NCBI GenBank assembly: GCA_002424525.1
Contig: DIKJ01000072.1
Coordinates: forward strand, 1 to 8,859
Length of the DNA: 8,859 bases
From: Bacteroidales bacterium UBA5621
GTDB taxonomy: Bacteria; Bacteroidota; Bacteroidia; Bacteroidales; VadinHA17
Direction of reading: 5' to 3'
In this document: positions 1-5,767 of the stretch, in pieces
How the letters are laid out: each line of letters opens with the position of its first letter
Position numbering within the stretch: position 1 is the first letter of the stretch
Notes under the pieces: model-generated
Seen by the model: the letters and a program-made list of their open reading frames with translations, nothing else
Told to the model about the DNA's origin: nothing
Database searches by the model: none
Program-made: the position numbers and the translations under genes

Positions 1-2
1 TG

Positions 3-1070
3 TACCGGAGCAGTACATTTGACGGCGGATACGTGCGGATCGCCCGGCTCTCACCGAAGGACAGCTCCTTTACTGATATAGTGCCTGTGGCCAATGAGAA
101 CTACTGGTATTACCTCATAAGCAACGGACCGAATGGCAACAGTCCTCCCTCAGCAAAGATATCGGCCATGTTCAGACACATCGGGGAAAAACCGCTTCCG
201 CCGGCTGAGACGGGAGCGGAGAGCATTCGAGGGGGCGTCAAAGTATACTGGAGCTATTATGAACCTTATGCGAAGGGGTTTTATGTCTACCGCTATATCT
301 ATGAGACTGCTGAATTCGAGCAGGTTTCCGGATTGATACCGGCCGGTGCTGAGATATACAGTTTCGCTGACACGTCAAAATACCTGCAGGGAAATGAGGT
401 TTACCGCTATGCCGTCAAAACGGTGAACGATGTTGACCAGTTAAGCGATTTCTCTGAAACTGCAAGCGCCAGTCCTGGCAAAAAAGCTACTATGAGCAGC
501 CCGATGAACACTCGTATCACCAAAACAGGCAATGGTATTCTCCTGGTATGGGACGACATGCGCGAGACTGAACCGGTACTGCTTGGGTACAAGGTATTCA
601 GAAAGGATAATCAGAAGGCAGCTTATACATTATTGCCCGGTGATACCCTCAGAAACGACCGTAACTGGTACAGGGATACTACCCTTGTGGCTGGAAAAAC
701 ATATTCGTATACTGTTTCGGCCATCGATTTCTACGGAAACGAGAGTGCCGGGAGTGTTTCTGTGTCATATATTGCAGAAGATGCATCTCTCACCCCGCCG
801 GAAATCCTGAGAGCCGTCAGTACGGAAGAGGGGATCCTTATAATCTGGGGGCAAATTACAGATGAAAATGTTACCTCTGTTAAGCTCTACCGTTCGCAAC
901 CGGATGGTAAGCCCTCAGTAATTGCAACAGTGGGTAAAGACTCCGGGGAATACCTTGACAGAACTGTTACAAACGGGGAGCTGTATATTTATGAGATCTC
1001 ATTGGTGACCGCGGATAACATTGAGCATGCTAAGAGCAGGGGGGTGAGCGTGAGGAGGCTCACTCAATGA
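3..1070 (+). CDS. Fibronectin type III repeat protein, 3' part (5' end outside window)
   Basis: This is the C-terminal part of a multi-domain FnIII protein. The reading frame is open to the window edge: codons from base 3 read YRSSTFDGGYVRIARL, an FnIII-like strand. The GTG at base 33 is therefore probably internal and the true start lies upstream. Counting from that GTG codon, I see the tail of one domain (1-46) and three further domains (about 55-149, 154-248 and 253-342). Each has the FnIII pattern of a core Trp (VYWSYY, LLVWDD, LIIWGQ), then GFYVYR, GYKVFR or VKLYRS, then a late Tyr strand (YRYAVKTV, YSYTVSAID, YIYEISLV). The protein ends at RRLTQ right after the last domain. I see no catalytic domain and no obvious type IX secretion C-terminal domain in this part. 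FnIII modules usually mediate binding or act as spacers in exported proteins. Export is an inference here because the N-terminus is not visible. Confidence 0.85.
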   Translation, partial: YRSSTFDGGYVRIARLSPKDSSFTDIVPVANENYWYYLISNGPNGNSPPSAKISAMFRHIGEKPLPPAETGAESIRGGVKVYWSYYEPYAKGFYVYRYIYETAEFEQVSGLIPAGAEIYSFADTSKYLQGNEVYRYAVKTVNDVDQLSDFSETASASPGKKATMSSPMNTRITKTGNGILLVWDDMRETEPVLLGYKVFRKDNQKAAYTLLPGDTLRNDRNWYRDTTLVAGKTYSYTVSAIDFYGNESAGSVSVSYIAEDASLTPPEILRAVSTEEGILIIWGQITDENVTSVKLYRSQPDGKPSVIATVGKDSGEYLDRTVTNGELYIYEISLVTADNIEHAKSRGVSVRRLTQ

Positions 1071-1114
1071 TGCAAATGCGAAGATCAGTGTTTTCATGTC
1101 GGGCTTATTAATTA
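1071..1114 (-). pseudogene. Relic copy of the peroxiredoxin 5' end (leader plus start codon region)
   Basis: Bases 1071-1114 match 3755-3798 at 39 of 44 positions without gaps (my manual alignment). The matched piece of the intact gene is its ATG, the first nine codons and 17 nt of 5' untranslated sequence. On the minus strand the relic reads ATG at 1097-1095 and then MKTLIFAFA, against MKTLILAFT in the intact peroxiredoxin. After that the similarity stops exactly where the stop codon of the convergent FnIII gene begins. The frame continues antisense into the FnIII gene and ends at 999-1001 after 32 codons without any peroxiredoxin sequence. The promoter-like box of the intact gene (3806-3813) is not conserved here. 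I read it as a leftover of a duplicated or deleted gene. It might instead be the start of a different gene with a similar signal peptide. Confidence 0.6.
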
Positions 1115-1134
1115 ACTCAACTTAGTTAATTAAT
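1107..1134. terminator. AT-rich perfect inverted repeat between convergent genes
   Basis: ATTAATTAACT (1107-1117) is followed by a 6-nt loop, CAACTT, and then the perfect complement AGTTAATTAAT (1124-1134), giving an 11-bp stem. It lies between the FnIII gene ending at 1070 (+) and the DUF1858 gene ending at 1225 (-), where a two-way terminator would be expected. A T-rich run (TGTTTCTGCTGTTTTT) follows on the plus strand. The stem has only one G-C pair, so it would be a weak terminator. A binding site for a dimeric protein is the other possibility. Confidence 0.4.
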
Positions 1135-1152
1135 TGTTTCTGCTGTTTTTCT

Positions 1153-1221
1153 GGACCGGTATTGCCTGGCTATAAGGTGTTCAGAATAGCAGAGAGTGAT
1201 ATCGGGTATCGCGGGATTCTC
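1153..1221 (+). pseudogene. Relic fragment of an FnIII domain coding sequence
   Basis: Bases 1155-1186 match 572-603, inside the FnIII gene, at 27 of 32 positions. Four of the five differences are synonymous in the FnIII reading frame, and the fifth changes Leu to Pro. The fragment reads GPVLPGYKVFR, against EPVLLGYKVFR in the intact gene, and continues as IAESDIGYRGIL, which still looks like an FnIII strand. An in-frame stop (TAG at 1123-1125) lies upstream, there is no proper start, and the frame then runs antisense into the DUF1858 gene. It is best read as a scrap of a second FnIII repeat or gene left after a rearrangement. Confidence 0.55.
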
Positions 1222-1224
1222 ATC

Positions 1225-1743
1225 CTATTTCATAAAATAGACTCTGTATTCCCTTTCCGATTTCTTATCCAGCCAGTGTCTGTACTGCAGACTTATCGTT
1301 TTATCAAGCAGCGGCGCAGGAATGAACGGGGCAATTATTTCAAGAATTTCATCCCTGCCTAATTTCTTTATTGCAGCTAATACCTCATGAACCGGTTGTT
1401 CTCCCCGGTTAAGCATTTCACTGATATCAATAGTGTTTGCAACTGCTCCTTGTCTAAACCATTCAGGGCGTGTAGTAACAAATTTAGAACCTGAGTCGTC
1501 GAGCTGTTCAATCCTGCTTTGTCCTGCTTTTTCGCGCAGTCTGTTCACAAGCTCTTCCACATCAAGACCTCCGATAACAGCTGCCTGGCTAATATTGGTA
1601 ATACGTGCAATGGTTCTTCTCAAAACAGGATTTTTAAGTCTCCTGAATTCCGGTGCCGAGAGTATTAGTGTATCCTCCAGTTCGGGATAAGCTTCAAGGA
1701 GATCATAAATTTTTGTTTTGGGGGTAATGATTAATTTCTCCAT
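1225..1743 (-). CDS. DUF1858-DUF2249 protein, second gene of redox-related operon
   Basis: This 172-residue cytoplasmic protein has no signal peptide or membrane segment. Residues 1-72 resemble DUF1858 (IITPKTKIYDLLEAYPELEDTL at the start, then a helical part with VEELVNRLREKAG). This domain also occurs at the N-terminus of iron-sulfur-cluster repair and hybrid-cluster-associated proteins. Residues about 104-171 resemble DUF2249 (IDISEMLNRGEQPVHEVLAAI, LEIIAPFIPAPLLDK, then the YRHWLDKKSEREYRVYF strand). Unlike the redox-disulfide members of the DUF1858 group, it contains no cysteine at all, so thiol chemistry is ruled out. Its ATG (1743-1741) lies 3 nt after the stop of the DUF438/hemerythrin gene, so the two are almost surely cotranscribed. 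Known relatives are linked by gene context to nitric-oxide and oxygen stress or denitrification. The molecular role is unknown. The domain calls rest on recalled family patterns. Confidence 0.8.
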   Translation of the reverse strand: MEKLIITPKTKIYDLLEAYPELEDTLILSAPEFRRLKNPVLRRTIARITNISQAAVIGGLDVEELVNRLREKAGQSRIEQLDDSGSKFVTTRPEWFRQGAVANTIDISEMLNRGEQPVHEVLAAIKKLGRDEILEIIAPFIPAPLLDKTISLQYRHWLDKKSEREYRVYFMK

Positions 1744-1746
1744 CTG

Positions 1747-2994
1747 TTAATCCTTTTTGCCGGTGTACGATAAAATCCTTTGTTCTCCTGAGAGGCTCCT
1801 GGCATTCGTTAAATCCTGTGATACTTCAAGAGTGCCCAGATATTCACCTTCACTGCCGCGAAGAGCGAAATACTCTATATGGATGAACCTGCCCTGCATC
1901 TGTATCCAGAAAGGGGCGTGCGATGCCCTGCCCGATTTAAAATCCTCCAGTATTTTTTCAATTATATGGACGCTTCCCGGAGGGTGGCACAACCTTACAT
2001 CGCGGTTTATAATTGAACGGCTGCGGGCAAAAATCCTCTCTGTTCCCTGGGTGAAGTATTTTACTTTGTCGTCCTTATCAACGAATGTCATATCGAAGGG
2101 TACCGTGTTTAATATTGCTTTTATCTCTTCTGCCGTGAAACTGCCCGAAGGTAAATGTATTGCCCCATCTTGGTTTATAATCCCTTCATTTTCATCACCC
2201 TCCGAAGAAATACCTTCCGGCTTCCAGTCGACCTGCGGGTCATAAAGAGTAAAACCAAAATCGAGGGTCTGTTTGTGGATCTGCCACCAGTCTTCTGTAG
2301 TGAGTACATCCATGCACATCGGGAACAGTATTTCCTCTTCTTTTTTAGTCATATCCGCGAGAGCCTTTAAAACAGGGGTGAACAATATTTCCATTGCATC
2401 CTCCAGGTCGCTCTTTTTCAGTCCCTCTGTCCGCAGTATTTCTATACAACCCTTCAGCTGGTCGCGTATTTCATCGTGCTTTCCCCACATTACCTTTGGT
2501 GGTCCGGTAATATCCTTCTTTTCGAGATATGGAAACACCAGATACTCTTTGCGCTTATAGTGTTTGTCAACATCCATAAGTTCGTTGAAGCATGAAAGGA
2601 TCTGAAGTGACAAGTCACCGAAACTCTTATCATCTGAGGTATTTAAAGTCCCTGACAACATCCTGGCTTTTTCAATAACCTTAAGAAGTTCCTTGTTCTC
2701 CTGTCTGAAAACATCAACCGGATGTCCTTCCGGGATCTCCTTTGCCCCTCTTTGATCAATATGCCCTTCAAGCACCTCGCCATGAATATCACAAAGTTTT
2801 AAAACTTCTGATTCAGGCAACCCCTCCCTGATCAATTCCTGTTCCACCTCCACCACCTCTCCATACGGTATCATATGAAGAGTGCTTTTCAGTTCTTCGC
2901 GTACCTGTTTCGGGTTTTCGCCATTGTGCAGTTTAAGTATAAGCTCTTTAAGCTTCTTCTTCCTCAATCCTGAATTACTGATTATCTCACTCAT
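1747..2994 (-). CDS. DUF438, hemerythrin-like (HHE) and PAS domain protein
   Basis: This 415-residue soluble protein has three recognisable parts. Residues about 11-80 are DUF438 (LKELILKLHNGENPKQVREEL, with the typical Ile-Pro-Tyr-Gly step near 42-45). Residues about 90-230 are a hemerythrin-like four-helix bundle with candidate diiron ligands H91, H145, E150, H173 and a Glu in the KEEEILFP segment (219-221). Residues about 290-400 are a PAS domain that includes NRDVRLCHPPGSVHIIEKIL, a hallmark of the PAS type found with DUF438. Proteins of this build are thought to sense or bind oxygen, nitric oxide or redox state. No output domain such as a kinase or DNA-binding domain is visible, so the signal may pass by protein contact, perhaps to the DUF1858-DUF2249 protein encoded 3 nt downstream. 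The start at 2994 is supported by the DUF438 domain beginning within a dozen residues. No clear promoter box was found upstream. Confidence 0.88.
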   Translation of the reverse strand: MSEIISNSGLRKKKLKELILKLHNGENPKQVREELKSTLHMIPYGEVVEVEQELIREGLPESEVLKLCDIHGEVLEGHIDQRGAKEIPEGHPVDVFRQENKELLKVIEKARMLSGTLNTSDDKSFGDLSLQILSCFNELMDVDKHYKRKEYLVFPYLEKKDITGPPKVMWGKHDEIRDQLKGCIEILRTEGLKKSDLEDAMEILFTPVLKALADMTKKEEEILFPMCMDVLTTEDWWQIHKQTLDFGFTLYDPQVDWKPEGISSEGDENEGIINQDGAIHLPSGSFTAEEIKAILNTVPFDMTFVDKDDKVKYFTQGTERIFARSRSIINRDVRLCHPPGSVHIIEKILEDFKSGRASHAPFWIQMQGRFIHIEYFALRGSEGEYLGTLEVSQDLTNARSLSGEQRILSYTGKKD

Positions 2995-3208
2995 ATCTTG
3001 TTTCGTTTAAATAGTACTACTCCTTCTGCCTGCAGATCCGGATAGCAACCAGACCTGAGCAATTATACCTTCAGCAAATTAATAATCCTTCGCCGGTTAC
3101 GGATTGCCATAATTAAAAGATTAAAAAAGTCTTATTCTTTCCTGCCGGTGGTGATTAATATGTCCGGCTAAGGCAAATGGTTTACATTTTACTTTGAGGC
3201 ACGACTTT
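2995..3208. other. Intergenic region upstream of the DUF438 operon
   Basis: I found no gene and no exact TAnnTTTG box for the minus-strand operon. The closest is TTAATTTG (plus-strand CAAATTAA, within 3076-3085), which misses the consensus. GCCGG at 3144-3148 can pair with CCGGC at 3164-3168 across a 15-nt loop. On the minus strand this lies downstream of the peroxiredoxin gene and is followed by a run of six T (3124-3129 on the complement). It could be a weak terminator for that gene. Confidence 0.35.
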
Positions 3209-3781
3209 TCATTCTGAAGCCTGAAGCTTAATAAAACTCAGGACCTCTTCCGTATCTTTTTCTGCATTGACTGAATCGTTCCTGTAAATGATTTTACCAT
3301 CTTTCCCTATAATAAACGTCCACCTCCTTGCTGTCACCCCGCGCACAAGTTCATGTTCAATCTCTCCAACCGTGCGTTTAATGGCTCCGCCATCACCGAG
3401 AGGAACACCGAACGCTCTTGCGATATCGCCCTTCTCATCAGACAAAAGAGTGAAATTGAGGTTCTCAGCCTGTTTGAAGATCCTGAGATTATCGATCTTA
3501 TCCCCGCTTACTCCGACCACCTCAACACCTGCCAGCTGAAGATCCTCCCTGTGGTCACGGTAGGCACAGGCCTGTCTGGTGCATCCTCCGGTCATTGCAG
3601 CCGGATAAAAGTAAACCACAATGAATTTTTCACCCAGGAACTTCCCGACCTCCCAGGTTGACCCGTCATCGGCAAGTGCTTTAAAAAGAGGTGCTTTATC
3701 CCCCACGGAAAGTTCCTGTTGACCAGATGCTGCTAATACGCTAATAACAAATACTGTAAATGCTAAGATCAGTGTTTTCAT
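3209..3781 (-). CDS. Exported PrxQ/Bcp-type peroxiredoxin
   Basis: This 190-residue thiol peroxidase should reduce hydrogen peroxide or organic peroxides. Residues 1-20 are a Sec signal peptide (MKTLILAFTVFVISVLAASG, then QQ), so the protein probably acts in the periplasm. There is no lipobox. The thioredoxin-fold core begins at LSVGDKAPLFKAL. The active-site motif PxxxTxxC is present as PAAMTGGC: P60, T64 and peroxidatic C67. A second cysteine at C72, five residues on, is the usual resolving cysteine of atypical PrxQ enzymes. The later segments LLSDEKGDIARAFGV and RRWTFIIGKDGKIIY are typical of the AhpC/TSA family. Length is normal for a PrxQ plus signal peptide. It is transcribed alone; the nearest same-strand gene begins 214 nt downstream. 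Its 5' end is duplicated at 1071-1114. The reducing partner is not in the window. Confidence 0.92.
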   Translation of the reverse strand: MKTLILAFTVFVISVLAASGQQELSVGDKAPLFKALADDGSTWEVGKFLGEKFIVVYFYPAAMTGGCTRQACAYRDHREDLQLAGVEVVGVSGDKIDNLRIFKQAENLNFTLLSDEKGDIARAFGVPLGDGGAIKRTVGEIEHELVRGVTARRWTFIIGKDGKIIYRNDSVNAEKDTEEVLSFIKLQASE

Positions 3782-4124
3782 ATCGGGATTATTTATTACT
3801 ATTCACAAATATATGCATTAATGAAATCAATTGTTTTTAAGGTTAAACTGTTAACAACAAAAAAAATAGGAGACCAACACCAATTACCGGTGCTGCTGAC
3901 TTTAGTAATGAGTTTTCCATACTTCTGGTTGTTTATCCTAATTGTAACAAATCATATACCTCTTTTGTTCTTCAATCCGGTCAAAAACACAGTCAGCAGA
4001 TCCATTAATATATATGCGATCAGGTTGAAATAAAATATTTCTTTATTTTTACTTATGCTTTTACACCAGATAAGTTTCCGGCGGAAAAGCGTAAGGAGGG
4101 ACACCCAACAATCAGAAGATTAGA
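3782..4124. other. Divergent intergenic region between peroxiredoxin and zwf
   Basis: These 343 bases separate two divergent genes. They contain the probable peroxiredoxin promoter box at 3806-3813, AT-rich sequence around 4005-4070, a small hairpin (TTTCC at 4075-4079 pairing with GGAAA at 4083-4087), and a perfect AAGGAGG at 4093-4099. The AAGGAGG lies 25 nt before the zwf ATG, too far for normal Shine-Dalgarno use, and no start codon sits at the right distance. A 70-codon frame (3821-4033) shows no recognisable protein and I do not call it. No strong TAnnTTTG box was found for zwf. TAAGTTTC at 4071-4078 differs at one position. Confidence 0.5.
3806..3813 (-). promoter_or_regulatory. Probable -7 box of the peroxiredoxin promoter (TATATTTG)
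   Basis: On the minus strand the bases read TATATTTG, an exact match to the Bacteroidota -7 consensus TAnnTTTG, about 24 nt before the peroxiredoxin ATG. This would give a short untranslated leader. The -33 element is not convincing: the nearest TTG (complement of CAA at 3828-3830) is only 14 nt away, closer than usual. The relic copy at 1071-1114 lacks this box. Confidence 0.45.
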
Positions 4125-5651
4125 ATGACAAAACCAAAAAACCTTACAATGGTCATATTCGGAGCCTCCGGCGACCTCACATATCGTAAATTGATCCCTG
4201 CGCTATATGCTCTCTTTAACCAGCAAATGCTTCCTGAAAAGTTCCATATAATGGGCGTAAGCCGAACATCCTTTTCTGACGAGTCATTTCGCAAAAAAAT
4301 GACTGAAGGAATCCGGAATTTTTCAGAAAACATCCACCTGAATGAACAGCAAATTGTGGAATTTACATCCAATTTGTCCTATTTTCAGATGGACATGAGT
4401 CTGCCTGAAGAATACTCCAGGCTACAAGTGGAGCTAAAGGATAAAAAAATGAAAGAAGGTGCTGATAATAATTGTTTGTTTTACCTCTCCACTCCTCCCG
4501 GTATGTTTGGTACAGTATCCGGTAATCTTGGTAAAGTGGGATTTGGGGCTACTTCAAACGGGTACAGGCGGATCATCATTGAAAAACCGTTTGGATACGA
4601 TCTTGAGTCCTGTCATGCACTTAACCAACAGCTGCACGAATCATTCACAGAGAGTCAGATATACCGCATTGACCATTATCTGGGCAAAGAGACTGTTCAA
4701 AACCTTCTGGTAATGAGGTTTGCCAATGGTATTTTTGAGCCTTTGTGGAACAGGAACTATATCCATCATGTTGAGATCACTTCTGCAGAGAGTATAGGTG
4801 TTGAAGGTCGTGGTGGTTATTACGATGGTGCAGGCGCGCTTCGCGATATGCTACAGAACCATCTTCTACAGATGGTTGGTCTGACTGCTATGGAACCTCC
4901 GTCATCAATGGCGGCAGATTCAATAAGGAATGAAATCATGAAAGTGCTGGAATCACTTAAACCAATTAATAAGGAAGATGTCCCCCTGCAGGTTATCAGG
5001 GGACAGTATATGGCTTCAAATGTACGTGGAGAATTTATTCCCGGTTACCGTGAAGAAAAAGGAGTCAACCCTGAGTCCCGGACTGAGACCTATGTGGCGA
5101 TGAAATTCTTTATTGACAACTGGAGATGGGGTGGTGTGCCCTTTTATATCCGTACCGGCAAAAGGCTTCCAACAAGAGTTACTGAGATTGGGGTCCATTT
5201 TAAACCTACGCCTCACGGATTATTTCAGAAAAATGAGTCTTGTAAGAAATGCAACCAGTTAGTTATCCGTATTCAACCTGATGAGGGCATCTTGCTGAAT
5301 TTTGCAATGAAGCAGCCCGGTGCCGGCTTTGTGGTTAATACCGTAAATATGGATTTTCATTATTCCGAACTATCTGATATTCACCTTCCGACTGCATACG
5401 AGCGGTTGCTAAATGATGCCATGACCGGTGACTCAACTCTTTTTGCCCGGGCAGATGCAGTAGAGGCTGCCTGGAGATTTGTTGCCCCGATACAGGAGGT
5501 GTGGATGAACGATCCTGCACAGACAATTTACGGATATCCGGCAGGTACCTGGGGACCAGAGAATGCCGATGATCTTATTGAAGACAAAGAAATGACCTGG
5601 CGATATCCATGTAAAAATCTTTCAGATGATGGTATTTATTGCGAACTGTAA
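4125..5651 (+). CDS. zwf: Glucose-6-phosphate 1-dehydrogenase
   Basis: This cytoplasmic enzyme oxidises glucose 6-phosphate to 6-phosphogluconolactone with NAD(P)+, the entry step of the oxidative pentose phosphate pathway. At 508 residues it has the usual full length. The N-terminal Rossmann motif GASGDLTYRKL starts at residue 13. EKPFG contains K154. The substrate-binding signature RIDHYLGKE spans 181-189, including H184 and K188. LQNH supplies the second expected catalytic His, H246. TGKR lies at 344-347, and the C-terminus has the conserved GTWGPENADDLI. The start at 4125 places the Rossmann motif where expected. A CxxC pair (C373, C376) sits in the C-terminal domain just before NQLVIRIQPDEGI. 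Neither gnd nor pgl, frequent neighbours, is adjacent: the upstream gene is divergent and a helicase with its own promoter follows. Cofactor preference cannot be read safely from the sequence. Confidence 0.97.
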   Translation: MTKPKNLTMVIFGASGDLTYRKLIPALYALFNQQMLPEKFHIMGVSRTSFSDESFRKKMTEGIRNFSENIHLNEQQIVEFTSNLSYFQMDMSLPEEYSRLQVELKDKKMKEGADNNCLFYLSTPPGMFGTVSGNLGKVGFGATSNGYRRIIIEKPFGYDLESCHALNQQLHESFTESQIYRIDHYLGKETVQNLLVMRFANGIFEPLWNRNYIHHVEITSAESIGVEGRGGYYDGAGALRDMLQNHLLQMVGLTAMEPPSSMAADSIRNEIMKVLESLKPINKEDVPLQVIRGQYMASNVRGEFIPGYREEKGVNPESRTETYVAMKFFIDNWRWGGVPFYIRTGKRLPTRVTEIGVHFKPTPHGLFQKNESCKKCNQLVIRIQPDEGILLNFAMKQPGAGFVVNTVNMDFHYSELSDIHLPTAYERLLNDAMTGDSTLFARADAVEAAWRFVAPIQEVWMNDPAQTIYGYPAGTWGPENADDLIEDKEMTWRYPCKNLSDDGIYCEL

Positions 5652-5724
5652 GCATGGGAACAACAAAAAGGATATTTGGTTAACCTGTCTTTAAACACGG
5701 CCATTCCGGTAATTTTTTTTTCAT

Positions 5725-5732
5725 TATCTTTG
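5725..5732 (+). promoter_or_regulatory. Probable -7 box of the helicase promoter (TATCTTTG)
   Basis: TATCTTTG matches the Bacteroidota -7 consensus TAnnTTTG exactly and is followed by CAC, a common continuation. It lies 35 nt before the helicase ATG at 5768, giving an expected leader of roughly 25-30 nt. No TTG is seen at the usual -33 distance; a run of nine T (5713-5721) directly precedes the box instead. That run may also help end zwf transcription, but no good stem precedes it. Confidence 0.65.
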
Positions 5733-5767
5733 CACTTCTTATAATAAAAAATAATCACGGAACATTC

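Noticed and set aside
1162..1362. 66-codon plus-strand frame as a gene
   Set aside because: Only its first 20 or so codons look like protein (the FnIII relic). The rest is antisense to the DUF1858-DUF2249 gene.
3144..3168. GCCGG/CCGGC stem as a terminator of the peroxiredoxin gene
   Set aside because: The stem is only 5 bp, the loop is 15 nt and the T run is about 15 nt away, so I mention it only within the spacer entry.
3821..4033. 70-codon plus-strand frame with a hydrophobic stretch in the peroxiredoxin-zwf spacer
   Set aside because: It has no recognisable family, lies in AT-rich promoter DNA and overlaps the likely upstream control region of the peroxiredoxin gene. The hydrophobic part is what AT-rich sequence often yields.
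4093..4099. Perfect AAGGAGG upstream of zwf
   Set aside because: It is 25 nt from the zwf ATG and no start codon lies at a usable distance. Bacteroidota depend little on Shine-Dalgarno pairing, so it is probably chance.
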